Positions 44,416 to 53,750 of a stretch of 64,000 bases of DNA are shown here, piece after piece. Source of the stretch: Bacteroidales bacterium UBA5507 (GTDB lineage: Bacteria > Bacteroidota > Bacteroidia > Bacteroidales > Lentimicrobiaceae); the NCBI GenBank assembly GCA_002426195.1, contig DIOT01000013.1, positions 62,001 through 126,000 of the forward strand, given 5' to 3'. Under the pieces are notes generated by a model that was not told the origin of the DNA, did no database searches, and saw nothing but the letters and a program-made list of their open reading frames with translations. Numbering within the stretch: position 1 is the first letter of the stretch; each line of letters starts with the position of its first letter. A program made the translations under genes and the position numbers.

Positions 44416-46030
44416 AATACTCAATCCTTTTAGAAGAAAAGAGAGGTTATTCACTTTTGCTTTTATTCTGACTGTTGCCTTATTTGCTGTTCTGTATGGA
44501 CTAACCTCATTAGTTCCGCATTCTCTATTCAAAACCCATGCTCTGGATCTTGGAATGTTCAACCATGCTGTTTATTCATACGCTCATCTTAGACCTAATA
44601 ACTTTACTCTCGACATCTCAGGTGCAGCTATTCCTTATCTGGGAGATCATTTTTCTCCGATAACAATGCTGTATGCTCCTTTTTATTATTTATTTGGAAG
44701 TTATACGTTACTAATTATCCAGACATTTTCCATTTTGTTCGGAGGAATAGGCGTTTATCAATATGCTCGTTTCAAAAATTACAATAATTGGATCAGTTTA
44801 CTTTTTATGATCCATTTTCTCATTTTATGGCCAATCTTCTCTGCTTTATCTTTTGATTTTCATAATAATGTTGTGGCAGCAATGCTTGTCCCATGGCTTG
44901 TACTTTACTTTGAAAAAGGGAACCTTAAATACACTCTTATCTTTTTCGTGCTTATTTTGATTTCAAAAGAGAATATGTCATTATGGCTCGCATTTATTAT
45001 TTTAGCACTTCTCTTACGTGAAAAGAATTATTACACCGGATTAAGCAGGAAAACTGCAATAATTCTGGCCCTGACATCCCTGATTTATTTTGTTGTTGTA
45101 GTTAATATCATAATGCCAGCCTATTCCAAGGGTTTAGGAACAAATCAACTAGGCCGGTATGATCATTTGGGTGGATCTTTTGAAAATATAATTATCGGCT
45201 TCTTCAAAAATCCCAGATACTATTTTACTCTCTTATTTGAAGATACGTTCCAGTTGAATGCAACAGGAGTTAAAAGTGACTTCTGGTTCTCATTCCTTAT
45301 TGCAGGTGGCTTTGCTGTTATATACAAGCCAAGGTATTTGATAATGATAGCTCCGGTAATATCTCAAAAAATGTTCTCTGAAAGTCATTCTTTTTGGGGC
45401 ACCGGTGGTCAATATTCTATTGAAATTGTCCCAATTATAAGTCTTGCCCTGATATCTTTGCTATTAACCACCAAAAAGAATTACATGAAGGCAATTATTC
45501 TGGTTGCTTTGATCATATTTGGAAGACCGGGATTCAGCGCATTCAGGGCTGAGCATTACAAGTCTGACCTGGATATAGTACAATTAAAAGCTGATCTTAA
45601 GATAATACCTCCAAAGGCAGTTATTTCTGTTAGTTCTGATCTTTCTCCTCATTTATTCAGGCGAGAAAAGATCTATCATTACCCAATTATTAAAGATGCT
45701 GAATTTATAGTCCTTCTAAAGAACAGAAATCCGTACCCTCTTAGATCAGAAGATTTTGTTAAGAATATAGATAAGCTAAAGAAAGATCCTGCATCTACAA
45801 TTCTCGTTGACAGTCGGGATATGATTATTTTTAAAGTAGTTCCAAATAATAGAACCTCATCCTACGACCCGGATTACCTTGAAAAAATAGCTGTTTTTGA
45901 AAAGAAGATCAGAGAGTCAGAAAAAATGATGAATGTGATGAAGGAAAAGGCTATCAGACATAATCAACCACTCGACACGGTGATTCGTCACGATGCCATT
46001 TGGTTATATAACAATCAAAAAAGTAAGTGA
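44387..46030 (+). CDS. DUF2079-type polytopic membrane protein with C-terminal tail
   Basis: 547 residues; a start at 44399 (MPIRSKIL) is an alternative. It overlaps the preceding gene, implying coupled translation. About ten membrane segments. The family pattern is HALDLGMFNHAVYSYAHLRPNN near the first external loop, where a conserved Asp is suited to GT-C-like catalysis, and the DHFSPITMLYAPFYYLF segment. DUF2079 proteins are remote relatives of GT39 enzymes, with no proven reaction that I know of. Residues 508-547 (IRESEKMMNV... LDTVIRHDAIWLY) carry the same tail as the preceding gene product. Confidence 0.8.
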   Translation: MRPVMPIRSKILNPFRRKERLFTFAFILTVALFAVLYGLTSLVPHSLFKTHALDLGMFNHAVYSYAHLRPNNFTLDISGAAIPYLGDHFSPITMLYAPFYYLFGSYTLLIIQTFSILFGGIGVYQYARFKNYNNWISLLFMIHFLILWPIFSALSFDFHNNVVAAMLVPWLVLYFEKGNLKYTLIFFVLILISKENMSLWLAFIILALLLREKNYYTGLSRKTAIILALTSLIYFVVVVNIIMPAYSKGLGTNQLGRYDHLGGSFENIIIGFFKNPRYYFTLLFEDTFQLNATGVKSDFWFSFLIAGGFAVIYKPRYLIMIAPVISQKMFSESHSFWGTGGQYSIEIVPIISLALISLLLTTKKNYMKAIILVALIIFGRPGFSAFRAEHYKSDLDIVQLKADLKIIPPKAVISVSSDLSPHLFRREKIYHYPIIKDAEFIVLLKNRNPYPLRSEDFVKNIDKLKKDPASTILVDSRDMIIFKVVPNNRTSSYDPDYLEKIAVFEKKIRESEKMMNVMKEKAIRHNQPLDTVIRHDAIWLYNNQKSK

Positions 46031-46035
46031 TAGCC

Positions 46036-47652
46036 ATGTATCTGAATGATAAATCGGGCCTTGTAAGAAACTTGCTCTTATACACTGCTTTACTGGCCAT
46101 TCCTGCTTTTCTTATTTTCTCGTCATTAAGAAGAATCGAACAAAGAGAGGATATATGGTATGGTGGGGGTTATGACCCTGCCTATGCTTATCTGCACAAC
46201 TCCCTGAATATTGCGACATTAAAACTTCCGGGACATGTGGATCATCCGGGAACACCGATGCAGGTCATAGGAGGAATTGTCCTTAGAGTATCATACCTGA
46301 TAAAGCCTTTTGGAGGTGAAACATTAGCTGATGCTGTAATTCAACAACCTGAATACTATTTGAAAGTTCTAAACAGGTCGGTTGCATGGTTAAGTGTACT
46401 TTTCATTCTTTCGATCGGACTTATTGTTCATCGTTTCACACGAAACATCTGGTATGCTCTGTTAATTCAATCTACACCATTACTTTCAGCCCTTTTATTA
46501 TATAATGGATTCCTGAGAATATCGCAGGAGGTTGTCCTTATGATCGCTTCAGTTTCTTTTGGAGTGTTCTGTCTTTACTGGTATTATAATTCAGCAAAAC
46601 GAAAGACACACTATTATACTGATGGATTTGGAATAATTACAGGTTTTGGCATTGCTTCAAAAATTATTTTTCTGCCTCTGATGATTATTCCTTTCGTGCT
46701 TTTCAGCACAAGAGAAAACAGATTCAGGTATATTAAAGCAACAATACTCTCATTTATATTCTTCACAATACCCATTATACCTGCATACCCGTCGATGGGA
46801 TGGTGGATAATCAGATTATTTACGCACTCAGGTATTTACGGATCAGGAGCGGCTACAGTGATTGACACGTCCTCCTATCTTAATGATCTGAAATCAATGT
46901 TTGTGGGAGAGCCTTTCCTGATGTATACATTTCTGGCATCTGCTGTGTTCATCCTGGCACTTTCTATTCTAAGATTTAAGGGTAGGAAGGAAAACGACGG
47001 TGCATTAAGGTTACTTATTGCTGTTATTATCGCCCAGACTGCGGGTTTCTTAATCACTGCCAAACACCCTAATGTAAATTACCTGTTACCGTATGTTTGC
47101 CTTTCGACAAGCAGTATGGTTATTATGATTACCATTCTGTCAGAAAGAATCAGGTTGCATTGGGTGCGACAGGTTACAGTGGCAGTAACTGTATCAGGAC
47201 TGATATTGATTATGGGGTACAGATTCAGGTCACCACTCTCAGGAATGTTTACCATAAACAATAACAGGCACTTTGAGTATGCATGGCAACTGGCTCTGAA
47301 TAAAGATGCAGGAATGAAACAGGCAGTTATAGGGGTAAATCCAGGGCCCTCTCCTATTGCAGCACAATTCTTTGCCAATGCATACAGCAGAATGCGATAT
47401 GCCGGTGTATTAGAGAATTATTATCCTGATTACTATATCTTCGATACATATAGCGGTCGATTGGTGAACTGGAATAATGAACAAGTTTCATGGAAGGAAC
47501 TGGCACATCTTTATCAAGGTAACATAAGAATAATTGGGGAAGCAGGCTTTGAATCACAGATTGGTAAACATATTGAGACACACTCCAATAACCTTTATAT
47601 TGAAAGAATCTGGTCGCATAACCATGCTGTTGTGGTATGGGGTGTTAAATAG
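46036..47652 (+). CDS. Polytopic GT-C-like membrane protein (family 39-like)
   Basis: About 538 residues from the ATG at 46036; a GTG at 46027 overlapping the upstream stop is the alternative. About ten to eleven membrane segments. The first external loop has GGYDPAYAYLHNSLNIA and LPGHVDHPGTPMQ, a pattern common in family 39-like proteins, with an Asp suited to catalysis. A C-terminal soluble part follows (VIGVNPGPSPIAAQFFANAY, YYIFDTYSGRLVNW). Unlike the two preceding proteins it lacks the shared C-terminal tail and ends IERIWSHNHAVVVWGVK. It is in the same operon. Sugar and acceptor unknown. Confidence 0.75.
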   Translation: MYLNDKSGLVRNLLLYTALLAIPAFLIFSSLRRIEQREDIWYGGGYDPAYAYLHNSLNIATLKLPGHVDHPGTPMQVIGGIVLRVSYLIKPFGGETLADAVIQQPEYYLKVLNRSVAWLSVLFILSIGLIVHRFTRNIWYALLIQSTPLLSALLLYNGFLRISQEVVLMIASVSFGVFCLYWYYNSAKRKTHYYTDGFGIITGFGIASKIIFLPLMIIPFVLFSTRENRFRYIKATILSFIFFTIPIIPAYPSMGWWIIRLFTHSGIYGSGAATVIDTSSYLNDLKSMFVGEPFLMYTFLASAVFILALSILRFKGRKENDGALRLLIAVIIAQTAGFLITAKHPNVNYLLPYVCLSTSSMVIMITILSERIRLHWVRQVTVAVTVSGLILIMGYRFRSPLSGMFTINNNRHFEYAWQLALNKDAGMKQAVIGVNPGPSPIAAQFFANAYSRMRYAGVLENYYPDYYIFDTYSGRLVNWNNEQVSWKELAHLYQGNIRIIGEAGFESQIGKHIETHSNNLYIERIWSHNHAVVVWGVK

Positions 47653-47660
47653 TAAAGCAT

Positions 47661-49064
47661 ATGATAGAACAATTAAACAGGATAGCTTCGAAAAGAGACA
47701 GATATATACGTAAGAGCCGGCATTACTATAACGACCTGAAAAGATTTTATCATTTCAATATTCCGGAAGGTTCAAGGGTACTTGAAGTTGGCTGTGGAAC
47801 AGGGTTTTTACTCAACTCGGTTAATCCATCATACGGAGTTGGAATTGACATTTCACCGGCTATGATTGAAATAGCCCAAAAAAACTATCCGCATTTAAGA
47901 TTTTATGCACATGATGCAGGAGAATTCTCATTTGAAGAAAAGTTTGATTATGTGATTATCTCTGACACACTCGGATATTTAAATGACATTCAGAAGGTAT
48001 TCAATACAATAAAACAAGCAGTTGATGCAGATACCCGGATTATAATCAACTACCATAATTTCTTCTGGGAACCATTTCTGGCAATAGCACAGAAATTAAA
48101 ACTCAAGATGCCACACAAGAGACTGAACTGGCTGGGCAGATCAGATGTGGTCAATTTACTCGGGATTGAAGGCTTCGATGTTGTTAAAACAGGGAAAAGG
48201 TACTTGCTTCCCCTGTATATTCCAATAATTTCCTGGTTTTTTAATAAGTACCTTGCACATTTGCCCCTTATTAACAGCTTTTGCCTTATTGGCTATTTAA
48301 TTGCACGTTTGCCAAAACAATTGCCACACGACAACAAGCAGTTCTCAGTGAGTGTAATTGTACCGGCACGAAATGAAGAAGGTAATATAGAAGATGCTGT
48401 TAAAAGAATACCCGACATGGGAAAGCATACCGAAATAATTTTTGTTGAGGGAGGGTCTTCTGATAACACGCTAAACGAGATTAAAAGGGTTTGCGAAGTC
48501 TGGTCGGATAAAAGAGATGTGAAATATTACATTCAATCAGGCAAAGGAAAGGGAGATGCAGTAAGACTGGGTTTCGAAAAAGCAGAAGGTGATATACTAA
48601 TGATACTGGATGCTGATCTAACAGTACCACCCGAAGACTTAAGCAAATTTTACAATGCCATTGCAACCGGAAAGGGTGAATATATTAATGGATCACGATT
48701 GGTGTACCCTATGGAAGATGAAGCAATGCGAACACTGAATATATTGGGAAATAAGTTTTTCTCCGTTATGTTCTCGTGGCTTTTGAATCAAAGGATTAAG
48801 GATACTTTGTGTGGCACAAAAGTAATTTCCAAAAACAACTATAATAAGTTGATCGCGAATCGGTCATACTTTGGAAATTTTGATCCTTTCGGTGATTTTG
48901 ACCTGATATTCGGATCAGCTAAACTTAACCTTAAGCTTGTGGAGGTACCAATACGATATAGAGCACGCAAATACGGTGAGACCAATATTTCTCGCTTTTC
49001 GCATGGTTGGCTATTGCTTAAAATGGTTTTTTATGCAATGAATAAGATAAAGTTCGTCTATTAA
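47661..49064 (+). CDS. Bifunctional SAM-dependent methyltransferase / family 2 glycosyltransferase
   Basis: 467 residues, two domains. Residues 1-215: class I methyltransferase with the SAM motif VLEVGCGTGFL (40-50) and YVIISDTLGYLNDI. Residues about 230-467: GT-A family 2 domain with VSVIVPARNEEGNIED, the DxD motif at residues 317-319 (LDADLT) and GSRLVYPMEDEAM plus FGDFDLIFGSAKL, typical of dolichol/polyprenyl-phosphate mannosyltransferase relatives. The GT2 half probably makes a polyprenyl-phosphate sugar for the GT-C enzymes encoded just upstream. The methyltransferase may act on the same lipid or glycan. There are no membrane helices apart from a hydrophobic patch near 190. This fusion is known in other bacteria. 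Confidence 0.88.
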   Translation: MIEQLNRIASKRDRYIRKSRHYYNDLKRFYHFNIPEGSRVLEVGCGTGFLLNSVNPSYGVGIDISPAMIEIAQKNYPHLRFYAHDAGEFSFEEKFDYVIISDTLGYLNDIQKVFNTIKQAVDADTRIIINYHNFFWEPFLAIAQKLKLKMPHKRLNWLGRSDVVNLLGIEGFDVVKTGKRYLLPLYIPIISWFFNKYLAHLPLINSFCLIGYLIARLPKQLPHDNKQFSVSVIVPARNEEGNIEDAVKRIPDMGKHTEIIFVEGGSSDNTLNEIKRVCEVWSDKRDVKYYIQSGKGKGDAVRLGFEKAEGDILMILDADLTVPPEDLSKFYNAIATGKGEYINGSRLVYPMEDEAMRTLNILGNKFFSVMFSWLLNQRIKDTLCGTKVISKNNYNKLIANRSYFGNFDPFGDFDLIFGSAKLNLKLVEVPIRYRARKYGETNISRFSHGWLLLKMVFYAMNKIKFVY

Positions 49065-49079
49065 AAGTACAGGGCAGTC

Positions 49080-50981
49080 TTAATAGGCCCTCTCATTTCT
49101 ACCTTCAATGTAGTTTATAAACGACCTGTTGACTACCTTATTTCCACCCGGTGTAGGATAGTTTCCTGTAAAGTACCAATCACCTGTGTGCTCCGGAATT
49201 GCCTGATGCAGGTCTTCGATAGTCTGGAAAACAATCTTTACTTCAGCATGACAACCCTGAGGCTTGACAAGTTCTGAAATTTTTGCTGAAATCTGATTTG
49301 CTGTAAACGGCTTATAAATTTCCTTAACATAATTTACAACCTGCTCCTTGGGATAATTCTCTTGCTCCTTACACTTCTTGTATACAACATTGATTACATG
49401 GTGCTTGTTATTTTCTTTCAGTAACTCGATTGCAGCGTTGAAAGCAATAAAATCACCAAGTTTGGCCATATCAATCCCATAACAATCAGGATATCGTATT
49501 TGTGGAGCAGATGAAGCTATTACTATCTTTTTTGGCCCAAGTCGGTCAAGTATTTTTATGATACTCTTGCGTAATGTAGTTCCTCTGACTATTGAGTCAT
49601 CCACTACCACGAGGTTGTCAACGCCGGTATTAATGATTCCGTATGTAACATCATAAACATGAGCGACAAGATCATCACGGGCATTGTCCTGAGTAATGAA
49701 GGTTCTGAGCTTAATATCTTTAACGGCCACTTTTTCCATACGTGGCTTTAAGTTCATAATCTCTTCTACTCTTTCCGGGGTCAGTGTGGCAGCTTCTTTC
49801 AGAAGTTGCTCCTTTTTGAGCTTATTGCAGAAATTATTCAACTCCTCAATCAATCCGTAATACGCAACAGCCGCTGTATTGGGTATGTATGAAAATACTG
49901 TATTCTTTATGTCGTGGTCAACGGCATCAAGTATAGCAGGGGTTAACACTTTCCCAAGGTGCTTTCTTTCCCTGTATATGTCAACGTCAGTACCACGGCT
50001 AAAATAAATGCGTTCGAATGAACATGCCTTTTTGTCACGTGGTTCAAGTACTTGTGCCATCTCAACCGAACCATTTTTTCTGATAATAAGAGCATGTCCG
50101 GGATTTATCTCTTTTATGGTACTGAACGGCACATTGAAAGCAGTTTGTATTACAGGTCTTTCGGAAGCAATTGCCACCACTTCATCATCCTGATAATAGA
50201 ATGCGGGTCGTATACCTGAAGGATCACGGAATACAAATGCATCCCCGTGACCAAACATACCGGCAATAGCGTAACCACCATCCCAGCTTGCCGAAGCGTT
50301 GCTTAGTATTCCCTTAATATCAAGATTTGAGGCAATTAAAGGGGTAACTTCTATTTTACTATAACCTTCCGACTTATACTGTTCATATAGCCTTTCATTT
50401 TCCTCATCAAGGAAATGCCCTATTTTCTCAAGAATGGTAATTGTATCGGAAGTATGGACAGGATACTGACCAAGGTTTACCAATCTATTAAACAGTTCAT
50501 CAACATTGGTCATATTGAAATTGCCGGCCAGCAGAAGATTTCGGGTCATCCAGTTATTTGCACGGTGTACGGGATGGAGATACTGCACTCCGGTGTTCCC
50601 GAAAGTTCCATACCTCAAATGACCCATAAACAGTTCTCCGGCAAATCCCGTCTTTAATTTCAGGTCCTGAAGATCAGGTAATAATCCCGGGTGTCCTTTT
50701 TTATATTCATTGATTTCTGAGTATGCCGCCATGAAAACATCGGCAATAGGAGTATTAGTGTTTGACCGGTGTCTGCTGATATATTGTTGTCCGGGGACGG
50801 GATCAAGCTTAATACATGCTATTCCTGCTCCATCCTGGCCTCTGTTATGTTGCTTTTCCATCAGCAGATGGAGTTTATTAAGTCCCCACGTGTTGGTATT
50901 GTATTTACCCTGATAATGTTCCAGGGGCTTCAACAATCTCACCATTGCAATACCACATTCATGCTTAATCTGTTCGCTCAT
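49080..50981 (-). CDS. purF: Amidophosphoribosyltransferase, long Bacteroidota form
   Basis: 633 residues; it makes phosphoribosylamine from PRPP and glutamine, the first step of purine synthesis. Catalytic Cys9 (HECGIAMVRL) must be exposed by removal of an 8-residue propeptide. The glutaminase domain continues with HNRGQDGAGIAC and MGHLRYGTFGN. The PRPP loop is VVVDDSIVRGTTLRKS in the phosphoribosyltransferase half. It is about 120 residues longer than E. coli PurF, with an extra segment between the domains (about residues 340-430, including NNFCNKLKKEQLLKEA) and a C-terminal extension. It may be a PurF paralogue with the same reaction. It is alone on the minus strand, without other pur genes. 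Confidence 0.9.
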   Translation of the reverse strand: MSEQIKHECGIAMVRLLKPLEHYQGKYNTNTWGLNKLHLLMEKQHNRGQDGAGIACIKLDPVPGQQYISRHRSNTNTPIADVFMAAYSEINEYKKGHPGLLPDLQDLKLKTGFAGELFMGHLRYGTFGNTGVQYLHPVHRANNWMTRNLLLAGNFNMTNVDELFNRLVNLGQYPVHTSDTITILEKIGHFLDEENERLYEQYKSEGYSKIEVTPLIASNLDIKGILSNASASWDGGYAIAGMFGHGDAFVFRDPSGIRPAFYYQDDEVVAIASERPVIQTAFNVPFSTIKEINPGHALIIRKNGSVEMAQVLEPRDKKACSFERIYFSRGTDVDIYRERKHLGKVLTPAILDAVDHDIKNTVFSYIPNTAAVAYYGLIEELNNFCNKLKKEQLLKEAATLTPERVEEIMNLKPRMEKVAVKDIKLRTFITQDNARDDLVAHVYDVTYGIINTGVDNLVVVDDSIVRGTTLRKSIIKILDRLGPKKIVIASSAPQIRYPDCYGIDMAKLGDFIAFNAAIELLKENNKHHVINVVYKKCKEQENYPKEQVVNYVKEIYKPFTANQISAKISELVKPQGCHAEVKIVFQTIEDLHQAIPEHTGDWYFTGNYPTPGGNKVVNRSFINYIEGRNERAY

Positions 50982-50994
50982 AATGCCCCTGATT

Positions 50995-51023
50995 TTTGAT
51001 ATTAGAATTTTCTGCTATATTTG
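50995..51023 (+). promoter_or_regulatory. Promoter for the GNAT gene
   Basis: TTTG at 50995-50998 and TATATTTG at 51016-51023 (an exact -7 box), 17 bp apart, slightly short of the usual spacing. The GNAT start is about 114 bp downstream, leaving a leader of roughly 100 nt with no obvious structure. Confidence 0.45.
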
Positions 51024-51136
51024 CTTGACAATCTTTTTGTGATGCAGCAAAAAATGGAAGTGCAAAAATAAACATTTTCGGGGGATTGCCATTCATATCA
51101 TTCTTAATATTAATTATCTGATTAACAACATATTGT

Positions 51137-51592
51137 ATGAATAGTGTCAGGGTAAGGTATGCAACTTTTGATGACGAATCATTTATTATTGAGAGTCAGT
51201 TAAAAATGGCAAAGGAGACAGAAAATCTTGATCTTGATAGAGTTACAGTTACATCTGGTGTAAAATCTGTCTTTAATGATTCCCAAAAAGGATTTTATAT
51301 TGTTGGTGAAGTAAACGGTGATGTTGTTTCATGTTTAATGATTACACCTGAATGGAGTGACTGGCGAAGCAACTGGGTATGGTGGATTCAGTCAGTTTAT
51401 GTCGCAGATGAAATGCGGAAATCAGGTATATTCTCAAACATGTATACTTTCATAAAAGAGATTGTTAGTAAGAAATCAGATGTCGCAGGAATTAGACTTT
51501 ATGTAGATAATACTAATTTGAATGCCCGGCAAGTTTACCGGAAGATTGGAATGACAGATGAGCATTACCGATTATTTGAATGGATGAAATAA
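51137..51592 (+). CDS. GNAT family N-acetyltransferase
   Basis: 151 residues, one GNAT domain. Motif A is WIQSVYVADEMRKSGIFSNM (the acetyl-CoA pyrophosphate loop is normally Q/RxxGxG/A; here it is RKSGIF), followed by motif B IRLYVDNTNLNARQVYRKIGM and the closing YRLFEWMK. The N-terminal half (VRYATFDDESFIIESQLKMA) has the usual first strand and helices. Acetylates an unknown amine. A single gene between a promoter and the DUF4476 gene 33 bp downstream. Confidence 0.9.
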   Translation: MNSVRVRYATFDDESFIIESQLKMAKETENLDLDRVTVTSGVKSVFNDSQKGFYIVGEVNGDVVSCLMITPEWSDWRSNWVWWIQSVYVADEMRKSGIFSNMYTFIKEIVSKKSDVAGIRLYVDNTNLNARQVYRKIGMTDEHYRLFEWMK

Positions 51593-51625
51593 TAATAACA
51601 AGCCTTAAAAATTTATATAATAATT

Positions 51626-52417
51626 ATGAAAGCCCGTTTAACAATACTACTCGTATTCGTTGTGTTTTCCGGTTTTGCCCAACCAGGGTTTAATAACCGC
51701 AATTGCCGGTCTGCTATGCCCGATAATTTGTTTCGTCAAAGGCACAAAGCAATAACAGCAGCCAGATCAGAGAGCCAGAAATTTGAGATGGCCAAAATTC
51801 TGGCTCTTGATGAATGCCTGAGCACTTTGCAAGTAAAGAGTGTTGCCGATATTCTGAGAAATGACTTTGATAAATTGGAGTTTGCCAAGATGTCATACCA
51901 GAATACGGTAGATAAGGAAAACTTCTATAATGTGTTTGATTCCTTTACTCACATGTCAACTGCTTTCCTGCTATATGACTATCTGCAGGAGAAGAATTCA
52001 CTCTCATACCCTATAGATTATCTTCCTCCAAGTCATGGTGATAACAATTACAATAACCCTATTCATGATAACGAATATCATGGTGGTAATTTCAATAATA
52101 ACGACCAGGGGATGAATGGTCCATGCCACATCACCCAAAGAGAATTTGAAAACATGCTTCAAACTATCAGGAATGAAAGCTTTGATGACACTAAGATCAC
52201 GATAATCAAAAATATATTGAAGCTGAATCCTTGTATAAGAACACAGCAACTAAAAGAAGTTATTGCACTGTTATCTTTTGATGCCAACAAACTTGAGATT
52301 GCGAAATACGCATATGAATATACTCTTGACCGGGAAAATTACTATTCGATAGCCGATTCGCTCACTTTTAGTTCTTCGAAAGAAGATCTGATGAAATTTA
52401 TTCAATCCAGACATTGA
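51626..52417 (+). CDS. Secreted DUF4476 protein with two repeat units
   Basis: 263 residues. A signal peptide (MKARLTILLVFVVFSGFAQ) is followed by two related helical units: about residues 35-130 (KFEMAKILALDECLSTLQVK, LEFAKMSYQNTVDKENFYNV) and about 170-260 (KITIIKNILKLNPCIRTQQL, LEIAKYAYEYTLDRENYYSI). They are joined by an Asn/His-rich linker (HGDNNYNNPIHDNEYHG). The repeats match DUF4476, a Bacteroidota-enriched domain of unknown function often found alone after a signal peptide. It is periplasmic or outer-membrane-associated. No enzyme motif is seen. The linker could bind metal through its His and Asp residues, but that is only inference. Confidence 0.88.
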   Translation: MKARLTILLVFVVFSGFAQPGFNNRNCRSAMPDNLFRQRHKAITAARSESQKFEMAKILALDECLSTLQVKSVADILRNDFDKLEFAKMSYQNTVDKENFYNVFDSFTHMSTAFLLYDYLQEKNSLSYPIDYLPPSHGDNNYNNPIHDNEYHGGNFNNNDQGMNGPCHITQREFENMLQTIRNESFDDTKITIIKNILKLNPCIRTQQLKEVIALLSFDANKLEIAKYAYEYTLDRENYYSIADSLTFSSSKEDLMKFIQSRH

Positions 52418-52465
52418 TTTGATTGTTTCTTCCTGTAACTACGTTTTACTGTATATTTTAATTTA

Positions 52466-53605
52466 ATGAGGACAAGGATGTTCGTTATCTTCTTTAGTAT
52501 TGTTTTCCTGGTATATTTTCTGGTAAACTATTATATCTATACCCATGGAATTAAACTGCTACCACAGGAAAGTGGAATCAGAACATGGTTTACAATCGCA
52601 TTCTGGTTAATCGTTTCCACATATGTTTTAGGCCGGTTTATCGAAAGGGTTCATCTTTCAGCTGTTACTGATGTACTCACGTGGATTGGGTCTTTCTGGC
52701 TTGCGGTGATGCTGTACTTATTTCTTATTGTCTTGTTTGTCGATATAATACGACTAGCTAATTACTTTATTCATTTCATACCGCCATCTCTCATCTCTCA
52801 GAACTTTAAGACTACACTTTTTACCATAGGTTTTGGCGTTGCTATTATTACTGTAGCAATCGGGCATATAAATGCTGTCAATCCGGCTGTTAAAAAGATA
52901 GTTCTTGACATAAACAAACAAGCCAACGGCCTGAAAGAAGTAAAAATAGCATTGGTTTCTGACATTCATATGGGTACAGTAATTGGGCCGAGGAGAATGA
53001 CGAAGCTAGTAAAGGAAATTGAGAGAATTAATCCTGATCTGGTATTATTGGCCGGTGATATAGTTGATGAAGATCTGCAACCGGTTATACGGCACGATAT
53101 GGGCGATGTTCTGAAGAAACTAACCGCCCCTATGGGAGTGTATGCAATAACAGGTAACCATGAATACATCGGGGGAGTAAATGAAGCCGTCGATTATCTC
53201 GAAAAACATAACATCAGTTTTCTACGCGATACAAGTGTAAAAATTGCTGATGCTTTTTACATTGTTGGCAGAGAAGACAGATCTAAAACCAATCGCAAGT
53301 CAATAGCCAGCTTATTAAATGGCAGGGATTCCGTATTACCGGTGATAATGCTCGATCATCAGCCTTTTGATCTTGATAGTGTAGTAACAGCAGGTGTTGA
53401 TGTCCAATTTTCCGGACATACACATCATGGTCAGCTATGGCCTTTGAACTACATAACCGAAGCTATCTTTGAAGTAAGTCGTGGATATTTAAAGAAAGGT
53501 AACACACATTTTTATGTTTCAAACGGATACGGCTCATGGGGGCCTCCTGTAAGAATAGGAAATCGTTCTGAGATTGTAGAAGTTAAATTGAGATTCAAAG
53601 AATAA
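52466..53605 (+). CDS. Membrane metallophosphoesterase (YaeI/YkuE-like)
   Basis: 379 residues: four N-terminal membrane segments (about residues 7-135), then a calcineurin-like domain. Metal ligands are seen in order: Asp166 and His168 (LVSDIHMG), Asp198 (LAGDIVDED), Asn231 and His232 (TGNHEYIGG), and two His in FSGHTHHGQLW. Relatives of this layout (YaeI, YkuE) act on phospholipid or wall-linked phosphate esters such as UDP-diacylglucosamine-like molecules. The predicted active site is on the side of the second half. It lies 48 bp after the DUF4476 gene and may be in one unit with it. Confidence 0.92.
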   Translation: MRTRMFVIFFSIVFLVYFLVNYYIYTHGIKLLPQESGIRTWFTIAFWLIVSTYVLGRFIERVHLSAVTDVLTWIGSFWLAVMLYLFLIVLFVDIIRLANYFIHFIPPSLISQNFKTTLFTIGFGVAIITVAIGHINAVNPAVKKIVLDINKQANGLKEVKIALVSDIHMGTVIGPRRMTKLVKEIERINPDLVLLAGDIVDEDLQPVIRHDMGDVLKKLTAPMGVYAITGNHEYIGGVNEAVDYLEKHNISFLRDTSVKIADAFYIVGREDRSKTNRKSIASLLNGRDSVLPVIMLDHQPFDLDSVVTAGVDVQFSGHTHHGQLWPLNYITEAIFEVSRGYLKKGNTHFYVSNGYGSWGPPVRIGNRSEIVEVKLRFKE

Positions 53606-53750
53606 CCTGCGAACTCTGTTTTCAATTAGAACCGGGAAACAAATCCATATACGAGTTGTTAGTTTTGATGGAATTCCAGAAAAGCTGCCGAATGAGCAGC
53701 CGGAGATAAACTATTCTGTTAAACTATTCAAAATTTAAAGAACTTAAAAT

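Noticed and set aside
53684..53700. Hairpin GCTGC-N7-GCAGC before the peroxiredoxin gene
   Set aside because: The 5-bp stem without a T-tract is too weak, and it may be chance in a 145-bp gap.
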